A DNA stretch of 64,000 bases, from positions 7,926-71,925 of the forward strand of contig JBDKVA010000065.1 of NCBI GenBank assembly GCA_039679375.1. The letters are read 5' to 3'. A model generated the notes under the pieces. The model was not told the DNA's origin. It searched no databases and was given only the letters and a program-made list of their open reading frames with translations. A program made the position numbers and the translations under genes. Origin of the DNA: JBDKVA01 sp039679375. GTDB taxonomy: Bacteria; Bacillota; Clostridia; Acetivibrionales; DTU013. Positions 1 through 8,783 of the stretch are shown piece by piece (the first letter of the stretch is position 1; each line of letters opens with the position of its first letter).

Positions 1-1353
1 CATATTCTCCTGCACCTTGCCCGCGGGCATGGCATTGATCGCTTTGCTAATCAAATCAATCGATTCGAAGCATTCTTCTATTTTGACATTCATCCTGCAG
101 TTCACATCCCCGTTATTGTGCTCCGGCACACAAAATGACAATTTATCGTAAGCCGCATAGGGGAAGGTCTTGCGGACATCATGCCGGATACCGGAAGCAC
201 GGCCGCCGGGGCCGACAGCATTCAGATCCTTCGCAACATCATATTGCAATACGCCCGTATTTTCGACCCTGTCAATAAACAAACTGTTTCCTTTGATGAT
301 ATTAGTCGTATCCGAAAGCTCACTTCGAATTTTCTGAAGCAGCTCCGATACCTTTGCCTCTTTGCCTGCAACGAAATCCCTTCTCACGCCGCCAAGCCTG
401 TTTACGCTCCGCAAGAACCTCATACCGCAAAGCTCGTCTGCAATCTGGTAACTCCAGCCTCTCATCATCCTGAATTGAAATGCGGCAAAGCCATATGCCA
501 CATCGATGCATATTCCGGCAAGGTCGCCAAGATGGCTTGTCAACCTTTCAAGCTCTGCAAAAATCACCCTCGTGTACTCAGCCCGCTCTGTGATTTTAAC
601 CCCTGCAATCTTCTCAACCGCCTGGCAGTATGCCAGTGAGTTTGTGAACGTCTCATCTCCCGATATCCGTTCTGCTATGAAGAGGCACTTTTCCAGGCTT
701 TCTCCTTCGCACATCTTCTCAATGCCTTTATGAACGAAATACAACTGCGCTTCCAAATTTATGATCGGTTCGCCCGCTACGCTGAACCGGAAATGACCCG
801 GCTCGATAATACCGGCGTGTACCGGCCCTACCGAAATTTCAAAGACGCCCTCGCCGGTCACCCTCCTAAAAGGCGTGCTTACATTCGCCATCTCAGGTTT
901 GGAGCCGGTATCATAATCCTTCCTCAGCGGGTACTTCCCATCAGGCCAGTTACTATGGAGCACCAGTCTTCTCGGATCAGGGTGTTCCAGTGGGATCAAG
1001 CCGAACAAATCCTTGATCTCCCTCTCGTATAACGCAGCCGCATGGACTCTGGCGCTGATTGATTGAAAAGCCATATGATCCTGTCCATGCATTGTCTTGA
1101 GTATGAGAAGCTGACCGCCCTGCCTGTCAGCAAAGGCATAATAAATAGCAAAACTGCCCGAAAGAGCCCTTTCATCACTGGCAAACATGGAAACCAGCCG
1201 GCAGTCCAGTTCCGTGTTGATAAATACGCAAATATCCGATATATTCTGCGGGTTCACCTCAATATACTGCTCATTTATGTGATTAGCCATACTTGAGTAG
1301 ATATCCTCTGAAAACTTCTCTATAAGCCTTGCATTACGTTCATCAGCGCACAT
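1..1353 (-). CDS. Ehr/hydrogenase-4 large subunit-like protein, 3' end off window
   Basis: The first 451 codons are present and the C-terminus lies beyond base 1. An N-terminal NuoC-like (30 kDa) domain (LYEREIKDLFG, residues about 95-105) is fused to a NuoD/HycE-like domain (GPVHAGIIEPGHFRF, near residue 170), the HycE/HyfG architecture. At the position of the first NiFe-ligand motif (CGxC in true hydrogenases) the sequence is I230-S-G-D-E-T, so both N-terminal cysteines are replaced by Ser231 and Glu234. This places it with energy-converting hydrogenase-related (Ehr) complexes, which resemble complex I and are not expected to bind NiFe. The start ATG follows GGAGG and lies 4 bases after the stop of the HyfF-like gene. 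The second cysteine motif cannot be seen, so the absence of the full NiFe site is inferred from one half. Confidence 0.9.
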   Translation of the reverse strand, partial: MCADERNARLIEKFSEDIYSSMANHINEQYIEVNPQNISDICVFINTELDCRLVSMFASDERALSGSFAIYYAFADRQGGQLLILKTMHGQDHMAFQSISARVHAAALYEREIKDLFGLIPLEHPDPRRLVLHSNWPDGKYPLRKDYDTGSKPEMANVSTPFRRVTGEGVFEISVGPVHAGIIEPGHFRFSVAGEPIINLEAQLYFVHKGIEKMCEGESLEKCLFIAERISGDETFTNSLAYCQAVEKIAGVKITERAEYTRVIFAELERLTSHLGDLAGICIDVAYGFAAFQFRMMRGWSYQIADELCGMRFLRSVNRLGGVRRDFVAGKEAKVSELLQKIRSELSDTTNIIKGNSLFIDRVENTGVLQYDVAKDLNAVGPGGRASGIRHDVRKTFPYAAYDKLSFCVPEHNNGDVNCRMNVKIEECFESIDLISKAINAMPAGKVQENM

Positions 1354-1357
1354 TATG

Positions 1358-2833
1358 CTATCCTCCGATAATTATTTTCTGTGCATCCGTCAGCAGGTCT
1401 TTCAGTGCGGGCGGCATGTAAATGCCCATAACCAGTATGGCCGCCAGCAGCACAACAGTCACCGCAGCACCGGCAATATTCGTTTCACCTTTTTTAGTTA
1501 CATTATCATTGTCATTCTCACCCCAGAATATTTTAAAAAGGGTGGAAGCCATACCTGCAAATACAATCGCCAATAGCAGTGCAAATATAGAGCCCAGCCA
1601 GAAGCTTTTGTTGTCGAAAATGGCAGCCATGATACTGAACTCGCTGGCAAAAACGCTGAACGGAGGCGAACCGGCAATAGCAAACAGCCCCAGGAAAAAT
1701 ACCGTGCCGGAAACCGGAAGCACCTTCAGCAAACCCCGTATCTTCGATATCTCCCTTGTGCCGTATTTTTGCAAAATACTGCCGGATGTCAGGAAAAGCA
1801 TCGATTTGGTTAAGGAATGGTTTATCATATGGAATAGCGCTCCAAATATTGCCGCCGGTGTAAAAATGCCTATTGCAAAGGCGATGATGCCCATGTGCTC
1901 GATGCTCGAATATGCCAGCAGCCTCTTATAATCCTTCTGCGTCAGGATAAATACCGCCGCCGTGGCAATCGACAGCAATCCTGCCGCCATCAGGATCCGG
2001 CCGGTGAACAAATTGCTTCCGAGGTTCCTGTTCACGATGGAAACTGTTCGGATAATCGCATACATCGCACTGTTCAAAAGAACTCCCGACAATAATGCGC
2101 TGATGGGCGACGGCGCCTGGCTGTGGGCGTCGGGCAGCCATGTGTGCATCGGCGCAAGGCCTGCTTTCGTACCAAAGCCCACGAGTATGAATATAAAGGC
2201 CAGCCTTAGCACCGGGCTTTTTAATGACTTTGCGCTGCCATAAAGCGCCGTCCAGTCCAGCAGCTTGGACCCCTCGAACAAGCCCACCGAGGAAAGGTGC
2301 AGGAATATGATCCCCAGCATTGCGATGGCGATCCCCACCGAGCAGATAATAACATATTTCCATGTCGCTTCGATAGCCCTCTTGTCATTGTAAAAACCCA
2401 CGAGAAAAGCTGACGCCAACGTGGTTGCTTCGATGGCGATCCACATGACGCCCATATTTCTCACACTCAGCGCGAACACCATGGTGAACATGAAGGCATA
2501 CATCAGCATATAGTATGTTTTTACTTTGCTCTCTTCAATTTTCCCGTGCCGCAGCTCATCCTCCAGGTATCCGACGGAAAAAACCGCTGCAAAAAAGCCG
2601 ATAATCAGCACAATATCAATAATAATGATGCTTAATGAATCCACATGGAAGATCCCTCCAAAAGCTCCGTATTCAATACTTCCATGTACTAAGACATCCC
2701 CTGTCGCAAAGCCCGACACTACCAGCAAGGCAGCTGATATAGCCATACTTGCGGCATGTAATGCCTTCCGGTCCCTCAGTACTGCAAATACCGGTATCGA
2801 TACAATCAGCAATATCCAAAGAAGCAGTCCCAT
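1358..2833 (-). CDS. HyfF-like proton-pumping membrane subunit
   Basis: A 491-residue, very hydrophobic polytopic protein of the NuoL/M/N, MrpD and HyfF antiporter-like family. It contains the family's conserved glutamate-bearing helix (MWIAIEATTL, near residue 132) and the Lys/His-rich core (GTKAGLAPMHTWLPDAHSQAPSPISALLSG split across residues about 222-250, and HMINHSLTKSMLF further on). Members of this family move ions across the membrane, coupled to the peripheral redox arm. It lies fourth in a hyfB-C-E-F-G-like order, with 4-base spacing to both neighbours, so it is cotranscribed and probably translationally coupled. Its length fits HyfF. Whether it carries H+ or Na+ cannot be told from this reading. 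Confidence 0.9.
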   Translation of the reverse strand: MGLLLWILLIVSIPVFAVLRDRKALHAASMAISAALLVVSGFATGDVLVHGSIEYGAFGGIFHVDSLSIIIIDIVLIIGFFAAVFSVGYLEDELRHGKIEESKVKTYYMLMYAFMFTMVFALSVRNMGVMWIAIEATTLASAFLVGFYNDKRAIEATWKYVIICSVGIAIAMLGIIFLHLSSVGLFEGSKLLDWTALYGSAKSLKSPVLRLAFIFILVGFGTKAGLAPMHTWLPDAHSQAPSPISALLSGVLLNSAMYAIIRTVSIVNRNLGSNLFTGRILMAAGLLSIATAAVFILTQKDYKRLLAYSSIEHMGIIAFAIGIFTPAAIFGALFHMINHSLTKSMLFLTSGSILQKYGTREISKIRGLLKVLPVSGTVFFLGLFAIAGSPPFSVFASEFSIMAAIFDNKSFWLGSIFALLLAIVFAGMASTLFKIFWGENDNDNVTKKGETNIAGAAVTVVLLAAILVMGIYMPPALKDLLTDAQKIIIGG

Positions 2834-2837
2834 CTTC

Positions 2838-3494
2838 TTAACCCCGCAAATTCTTCAGTTTATTTATATCAATCGAATCAAATTTGTCGTTTATTTTAAA
2901 TACGATGATGCCCATGATCAGTACTGCCGTTATGATATCGATGAAAGTGCCCATGTCCACGATAAACGGCATGCCGTTTGTTGAAAACATGGCAGTGACA
3001 AAAATTCCGTTCTCGATCACAAGAAAGCCTACGATCTGCCCGATTGCCTTCTTTCTGCAAATCATAAAGAAAAGGCCGATCAGGACAAGCGATACGGAAC
3101 TGACCACCTCCGCATTGATCACACCTTCGCTGATCCCGGTTATTCCGGAAACGGAAAAGTAGGTAAACACTACGAGTCCGCAGCAAATCAGAATCAGCAG
3201 CGGAATATTAAGGAAAAAGTCCTTTTCTACCCTGTACTCAACGCCGGCATAAGTCTTGTGCAGCAGATTCGGAATATAAATAACCTTTAACGCAATGATA
3301 ATGGCACAAACCGCAAGCACGTCAAAGCTTCCCTCCGTCACGGCACTCCTTGCGCCCATGATACCGGCAGCCAGCGCTATTAGCGCAGACTGGAGCCTGA
3401 ATGTTGCAATATAGGATTTGATCCTTTTATTTGCCATCAGCATAAAAGATGTCAGTAAAATCAGCACAGATAAAATTTGATTCACATTTTCCAT
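2838..3494 (-). CDS. HyfE-like small membrane subunit
   Basis: A 218-residue protein with about six hydrophobic segments, matching hydrogenase-4 component E (HyfE). The C-terminal half resembles NuoK/MrpC (IGQIVGFLVIENGIFVTA, where Glu is the conserved buried acid). The start was set at the ATG with GGGAGGT 4-5 bases upstream; a longer frame to 3521 has no ribosome binding site. It sits between the HyfC-like and HyfF-like genes, and its stop is 4 bases from the next start. In this family it forms part of the membrane arm linking the antiporter-like subunits. Confidence 0.85.
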   Translation of the reverse strand: MENVNQILSVLILLTSFMLMANKRIKSYIATFRLQSALIALAAGIMGARSAVTEGSFDVLAVCAIIIALKVIYIPNLLHKTYAGVEYRVEKDFFLNIPLLILICCGLVVFTYFSVSGITGISEGVINAEVVSSVSLVLIGLFFMICRKKAIGQIVGFLVIENGIFVTAMFSTNGMPFIVDMGTFIDIITAVLIMGIIVFKINDKFDSIDINKLKNLRG

Positions 3495-3583
3495 TTTTAC
3501 CTCCCAGAAATAACAACTCATTCATAACCACAATTCCGATCCGGAACAAACTACGTCTTTTTACCTCATTAGACGGACCGTTT

Positions 3584-4531
3584 CTATCTCCCGAGAACAA
3601 AATACTGCAAAAAGCCTATAAACGCCAGAATAAACGACAGCGCCGCCAGATTCGGCACACTGAAGAATCTGAACTTGACGGTGCTTGTTTCGACCACGGC
3701 AATGACGACGGCGGCAAATACAACCTTTACAATATAAAACAAAAGTGAAACAGCAACCGCAGCCAAACCGGTTATTGAAATAAGCTGGTCATGCGGAAGG
3801 CATATATTGACCAGCAGCGTAATGAAAATCAGCTGCTTGACCGAAGCGCCAAGCTCCATCAGAGCCAGATGTCTGCCGGAATATTCAAGAATCATGGCTT
3901 CATGCACCATCGTCAGCTCAAGGTGCGTTGCAGGGTCGTCCACCGGTATTCTCGAGGTTTCGGCGATAATGATGATCAGGATCGACAGAAATAACATGAT
4001 AAAGACAGGCTGTCCCATAGGCGCCGCCATGTCGCTTGTTGACTGTATGATACCGTATATGGACGTCGTACCGGCCGTAAGTCCTGCAGTGAACAGAGAT
4101 ACCATGATGGATGGCTCCATCAGAGAAGAGATCATTGCCTCCCTGCTGCTGCCCATTCCACCGAACGTACTTCCTGTATCAAGTCCCGCGAGCATCATGA
4201 AGAACCGTCCCAGCGCCAGCAGGTAAACAAGCAGGATGATATCACCCGGTATACTGTCCGGCGCCAGCTTCGTTGAGACCGGAACAAGCAAAGCAGCCGC
4301 CAGGGAGGTGGAAATCACTACATAAGGCGTTGCTTTGAATATCCATGATGCCGTATCCGATACCACCGCCTTTTTCCTGAATAGCTTATGCAAATCAAAA
4401 TACATCTGCAATATCGGTGCGCCTCTTCTTTTCTGGGCAAGCGCCTTGATCTTCTTAATCACACCGTTTATGAGCGGCGCAATAAGCAGGATAACGAACA
4501 ACTGTATCACGATATATAAAATATTGTTCAT
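3584..4531 (-). CDS. HyfC/NuoH-like membrane subunit
   Basis: A 315-residue protein with about eight membrane segments from the NuoH/HyfC/EchB family, which anchors the peripheral redox arm to the membrane arm. Family signatures include LAPLINGVIKK near the N-terminus, RGAPILQMYFDLHKLF (the conserved first cytoplasmic loop), AETSRIPVDDPATHLELTMVHEAM split over residues about 196-219, and EYSGRHLALMELGASVKQ. The acidic residues of these loops are present. The start was moved from 4573 to the ATG at 4531 because AAGGAGA lies 8 bases upstream. It is the second gene of the operon; a gap of about 110 bases to the HyfB-like stop holds no other gene. Confidence 0.9.
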   Translation of the reverse strand: MNNILYIVIQLFVILLIAPLINGVIKKIKALAQKRRGAPILQMYFDLHKLFRKKAVVSDTASWIFKATPYVVISTSLAAALLVPVSTKLAPDSIPGDIILLVYLLALGRFFMMLAGLDTGSTFGGMGSSREAMISSLMEPSIMVSLFTAGLTAGTTSIYGIIQSTSDMAAPMGQPVFIMLFLSILIIIIAETSRIPVDDPATHLELTMVHEAMILEYSGRHLALMELGASVKQLIFITLLVNICLPHDQLISITGLAAVAVSLLFYIVKVVFAAVVIAVVETSTVKFRFFSVPNLAALSFILAFIGFLQYFVLGR

Positions 4532-4643
4532 CTGTGGTTTTCTCCTTTTGCAAATATACTGAAAAGCCAGCAATACAGGTCAATAGGCATTACAGCTCCA
4601 TCAAACGGTTTTATTCAATATGACCTTCCAAGGCCTTAATATG

Positions 4644-6686
4644 CTATGCGATCCTGTTGTACAGCATCAGCGCCAAAACAGTAATAAAAATATATATCAG
4701 GTACATATGGACACTGCCTGTCTGTACGGAAAACTTGATCCTCTTGGAAGCATTTCTGATAAACCGCAAAACCGGTGTATAAATATACTTTTCAAATACG
4801 GATTCCATCGTTGTTGAGTATTCCATAGTCTCCGGATGATATGGAAGATCCCCTTCCACCTTCAGCTTCCTCGACGGTCTGAAAAGCATCCTGAATACGA
4901 TCTCTACGGGCTTGGAGAATCCTGTTGCACTGTACTGCATTCTGGAATTCAACTCCTCAAACCCGCAATCCCAGGTGCCATATTTCCTTTCGGCATACCT
5001 GCCTCCCACAAGCCTTAATACCAGCAGCGTCGAAAGTATAAGCACAACCAGCACGACCAATATCGTAAACGGTGATATCGAATTGCCTGAAACCTGTGAG
5101 GTGTAGTCTGCCATCAGCAGCGGTCCGCTCACCTTTCCGACAATCGACCGGCCTGCCAGTTCCTTTACCAGGTTGTCCGTCAGCCGAAGGAACAACATCG
5201 GGAAAAGGCCGATAATAAGGCATGGAACAATCAGGAGGCCTGTTCCGATATTCATGATCACAGGAACCTCTGCTGCATGTAATGCATGCTCCGTTCTGCC
5301 AAGTCCAAGGAACGAAATGCCGAACAATTTGACAAAGCATGCCGCTGCCAGCGCCCCAGCAATTGCAAGCGCCGCTACGGACAGGATGGCGGTAATATTG
5401 AACGCTGCCTGGTCTGGCGCAATGGAACAAAACAGTGACTGCAGCGTAAGCCATTCACTCGCGAAGCCGTTGAACGGTACGATCGCTGAAATGGAAAGCG
5501 CACCGCCAAGCATAAATACCGCCGTCACAGGCATCTTTTTTATAAGCCCGCCCAGATGTTCCATGTTCAGCGTATGCGTGGAGAAGTGAACCGAACCCGC
5601 ACTCAGGAATAATCCACCTTTGAAAAGCGTATGATTAAAGGTGTGAAAAAGGGATGCAGCCAATGCCAGCGCGCCAATTGCCTGATTTTCCCGTGAAAAT
5701 GCCATAAACGCAACGCCCATGCCCATAAAGATGATTCCCATATTTTCGATACTGCTGTATGCCAGCAGCCTTTTAATATTTTTTTCAACGAATGCGTAGG
5801 CAACGCCCAATACAGCAGAAACCATTCCGATGACAAGTATGGCCGCTCCCCACCAGGTTCTCTCCACGCCAAGATAAGTGAGCACAAACCTCAGAATCCC
5901 ATATACGGCTGTTTTGATCATGATTCCCGACATGAGTGCGGATATGTTGCCCGGAGCTGCGGGATGCGCATATGGAAGCCAGATATGTACCGGAATGACA
6001 CCGGCCTTGACCCCGAAGCCTGCAAGGAACAGGATAAACATGATATTTCGGGCTGCAGCCGGTATCGCAGACGTGTTGCCGAACATATCAAAGGATTTCG
6101 TATAGCTGTACATAAGCATGAATGCGATCATCAGAAAGGCAGTCCCGATGTGTGTCATGATGATATACAGTGTGCCTGCTTTCTGCTTCTCCACCTGTTC
6201 GGACTCAAATACCACGAGGTAATAGGACAGCATCGCCATGGCCTCCCAGGCTACAAAGAAAAAGACGGTATTCCCTGCTGTCATTACAAAAAACATCGAT
6301 AATATAAAGGTTGAATAGAGAAAATTAAAAAGTCCTACGTTTCTTTTGCCATAATAATGAGAAACATAACCGATGGAATATACTGAAACACACAGAACCA
6401 GGACGCAAAGCCCAAGTATAAAAAATGCGGAAAGCCTGTCAAGTACCATATCGAAGGATAAAATGGGGATTTCCGTTTTATAGGCTGCTACGGTGATCTT
6501 TTCTTCCCCGTTCAGCAGGTGAATAAAAGAAGCAGTCATTCCGAAGAGGGAGGCGATAATGCATAGGATGTTGCCTGTAATATTGCAGATTTTGTGCCAC
6601 TTAAGCAGGATCAGGGCCATAAAGGCAGCAAAAGCGAATAGCAGGACGGATACTTTCATCAAAGTACCCACGCTTAAAATATCCAT
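4644..6686 (-). CDS. HyfB-like proton-pumping membrane subunit
   Basis: First gene of the hyf/ehr-like operon, about 680 residues. An N-terminal NuoL/HyfB antiporter-like core (WEAMAMLSYYLVVFES, GFGVKAGVIPVHIWLPYAHPAAPG split across about 230-255, HTFNHTLFKGGLFL) is followed by the extended C-terminal region typical of HyfB (KYGTWDCGFEELNSRMQYSATGF, shown here only in part). Many transmembrane helices are evident. The ATG at 6686 has a G-rich stretch 11 bases upstream; an in-frame ATG at 6719 has no ribosome binding site, so the start is uncertain by 11 codons. The roughly 300 bases upstream hold no gene; TTACTT-17-TAATAT there is a weak promoter candidate. Confidence 0.88.
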   Translation of the reverse strand: MDILSVGTLMKVSVLLFAFAAFMALILLKWHKICNITGNILCIIASLFGMTASFIHLLNGEEKITVAAYKTEIPILSFDMVLDRLSAFFILGLCVLVLCVSVYSIGYVSHYYGKRNVGLFNFLYSTFILSMFFVMTAGNTVFFFVAWEAMAMLSYYLVVFESEQVEKQKAGTLYIIMTHIGTAFLMIAFMLMYSYTKSFDMFGNTSAIPAAARNIMFILFLAGFGVKAGVIPVHIWLPYAHPAAPGNISALMSGIMIKTAVYGILRFVLTYLGVERTWWGAAILVIGMVSAVLGVAYAFVEKNIKRLLAYSSIENMGIIFMGMGVAFMAFSRENQAIGALALAASLFHTFNHTLFKGGLFLSAGSVHFSTHTLNMEHLGGLIKKMPVTAVFMLGGALSISAIVPFNGFASEWLTLQSLFCSIAPDQAAFNITAILSVAALAIAGALAAACFVKLFGISFLGLGRTEHALHAAEVPVIMNIGTGLLIVPCLIIGLFPMLFLRLTDNLVKELAGRSIVGKVSGPLLMADYTSQVSGNSISPFTILVVLVVLILSTLLVLRLVGGRYAERKYGTWDCGFEELNSRMQYSATGFSKPVEIVFRMLFRPSRKLKVEGDLPYHPETMEYSTTMESVFEKYIYTPVLRFIRNASKRIKFSVQTGSVHMYLIYIFITVLALMLYNRIA

Positions 6687-6952
6687 ATGTAAAACAACCC
6701 CCCATAAATATCGATCCATATTGAATGAACTAATTTTCTTTACGAATGGCTGCGCAAACAGCAGTGATTCTATGATGTTTGCGAAGACAGGCGTTTAGAA
6801 AATTTCATTCAATTAATCCATGCAAAACAGCTTAATTATGTCCATACCCACACAGCAGCAAAGACTCCGTGATATTATGTAAATTTTTTACCAAAAGTAA
6901 TATATCATGCTCGCCAGTATCCGTCAATAATTATCCGTTTTTACATATAAAA

Positions 6953-6985
6953 ATGCCGTATATGGTAAATTCTCATATACGGCAT
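6953..6985 (-). terminator. Hairpin downstream of the mannitol dehydrogenase-family gene
   Basis: A perfect 12-bp inverted repeat (ATGCCGTATATG / CATATACGGCAT) with a 9-base loop, 31 bases after the stop of the gene at 7017. The following minus-strand bases (TTTATAT) form only a weak U-tract, so termination may be partial. It separates that gene from the hyf/ehr-like operon. Confidence 0.6.
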
Positions 6986-7016
6986 GTGATAAATCATAGA
7001 ATTAATTAAAGCACTC

Positions 7017-8633
7017 CTATTTCAGATATTTGCCCAATGTTGCCCTGACCGCGCCGGCTCCCGCAATCATCTCCGCAAAGTAACCTTCCGCTTTTTCGCC
7101 CAGGCCTACGTCGTACAGGTTTACACCAAATATCTTTTCATTTGACAGGATTGGTTTGAGGCACTCTTTGGCTGATTTCACGTCTCCCAGCTTCACACCT
7201 GAAAGATATGACTGCATGGTTTCCAGCATGGGATCAGGGCTCAATGCCATCGTCTGCCCGTTGTCGTCGAGTCCCAGCAGGTATCTGCACCAGCCCGCCT
7301 GTACCAGCGGAATATAGGTCAGATTCGCCGGATCGAGATCCGGATGCTTGATATAGGACTTGATCGTCTCACCGAATCTTACCGACAGCTTTTGTGACGT
7401 ATCCGTTGCAATCCTTTGCGGTGTATCAGGTATATACGGATTGGCAAACCTGGACTCGATCACTTCCTTAATAAATGCAGCCGGATCAATGATTCCGGGA
7501 TTGACTACCACAGGCATCCCTTCATCATATCCGAGCTTTTCAACAAGCTTCTTCAAAAGCGGATCATCCATTTCTTCAGCAATGGATTTTTTGCCAAGCA
7601 GGCAGCCAAATACAGCAAGTGCCGTATGCAATGGGTTCAGGCAGGTAGTTACCTTCATTGTCTCAACCCTGTTCACCGTTTCCCTGTCAGTAAAGTAAAC
7701 ACCGGCCAGTTCAAGCGGCATGCGGCCATTTGGGAAGCTGTCTTCCACAACCAGGTACTGCGAGCCTTCCGCATTTACAAACGGAGCAATAAATGTGTTT
7801 TTAGCCGTGCGGATAATTTCCGTATCGGCGAACCCCAGTTTTTCCAGCTTCTCTTTTACAATATCCGAAGGCCTTGGAGTGATTTTATCGATCATAGACC
7901 ATGGGAAAGCAACCTTCTTCGTGTCCTTTATGTACTTAAGAAAGCCTTCTTCAACCTGTCCGTTCTTCAACCAACCTTCCGCTACCGTTACAACGGCTTT
8001 GTACAGCTTCTCACCATTCTTTGAACAATTGTCCATACTAACGAATGTAATTGGCAGAGCACCGTTTTTGTAACGTGTATAAGCAAGCGAAGCGACCTTG
8101 GCTATGACATTTTTGGGTTGCTTTGGACCGTTTTTGATGTCCTCCGCCACCTCAGGATAAAATTCTCCGGCGAAATTGGTCAGGCTGTACCCCTTCTCCG
8201 TGATTGTAAAACTGGCCATCTGCAGGGACGGCTTTTTGAAAATCTCATTCAGCCTCTCCCAATCGTCCTTTTTTGCCGCATCGCCGATCAAAGCTTCGCC
8301 GATACTGGCAACGACCTTTTTTTCCAGGCTCCCGTTCGGATTCATGATCGCAAGCAGGCTCATATTGTCAAACGGAACATATACCCGGTCTATAATTTCG
8401 GAATCATATGTTTCAACCGCAACAATACCGGTATCGGCCTTTTTGTTATTTAGGAGCGTTTGCTGCAGAACAGCTATGAAGCCGCGGAATATATTTCCTG
8501 CTCCAAAATGGACCCAGGTGGGGTTCTCATGGGTCTTTGCGGCCATTGTTGCATAATCGAACTGCGGCAGCTCGATCCCCGCCTTTTCCCACTCAGATGC
8601 TTTCTTTATATTTTCCCTGCCTAATTTTAACAT
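7017..8633 (-). CDS. Mannitol dehydrogenase-family NAD-dependent polyol/hexuronate dehydrogenase
   Basis: A 538-residue protein with an N-terminal Rossmann domain (VHFGAGNIFRGF, the family's nucleotide-binding start) and the C-terminal helical mannitol dehydrogenase domain. It contains the family's catalytic-type segments FVSMDNCSKNGE and MIDKITPRPS. Members interconvert D-fructuronate and D-mannonate (UxuB), tagaturonate and altronate (UxaB), or fructose and mannitol; the substrate cannot be set from sequence alone. ATG with GGGAGGA upstream supports the start. It is a single-gene unit flanked by hairpins on both sides, with a TATAAT-like -10 about 35 bases upstream of the start. No uronate isomerase or dehydratase lies beside it. 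Confidence 0.85.
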   Translation of the reverse strand: MLKLGRENIKKASEWEKAGIELPQFDYATMAAKTHENPTWVHFGAGNIFRGFIAVLQQTLLNNKKADTGIVAVETYDSEIIDRVYVPFDNMSLLAIMNPNGSLEKKVVASIGEALIGDAAKKDDWERLNEIFKKPSLQMASFTITEKGYSLTNFAGEFYPEVAEDIKNGPKQPKNVIAKVASLAYTRYKNGALPITFVSMDNCSKNGEKLYKAVVTVAEGWLKNGQVEEGFLKYIKDTKKVAFPWSMIDKITPRPSDIVKEKLEKLGFADTEIIRTAKNTFIAPFVNAEGSQYLVVEDSFPNGRMPLELAGVYFTDRETVNRVETMKVTTCLNPLHTALAVFGCLLGKKSIAEEMDDPLLKKLVEKLGYDEGMPVVVNPGIIDPAAFIKEVIESRFANPYIPDTPQRIATDTSQKLSVRFGETIKSYIKHPDLDPANLTYIPLVQAGWCRYLLGLDDNGQTMALSPDPMLETMQSYLSGVKLGDVKSAKECLKPILSNEKIFGVNLYDVGLGEKAEGYFAEMIAGAGAVRATLGKYLK

Positions 8634-8756
8634 AGGTATCCTCCCATTTTATTTGTATGTTGGCTTTATTATACTATTGGGAAGATAAAATATCCATAGA
8701 AAAATATAATTGCATTCTTCTCAAATATTATGAAAACCCGCTGTTGTCATTGCTTT

Positions 8757-8783
8757 GAAAAAAGCTGTTTTATCAAACAGCTT
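8757..8783 (-). terminator. Intrinsic terminator of the ABC exporter operon
   Basis: A stem of AAGCTGTTT and AAACAGCTT (9 bp, 4-base loop) followed on the minus strand by six U. The stem begins inside the last codons of the second exporter gene and includes its stop codon. Confidence 0.88.

Noticed and set aside
1..1353. Calling the large subunit an active [NiFe] hydrogenase
   Set aside because: The first CGxC is absent; the second motif is outside the window.
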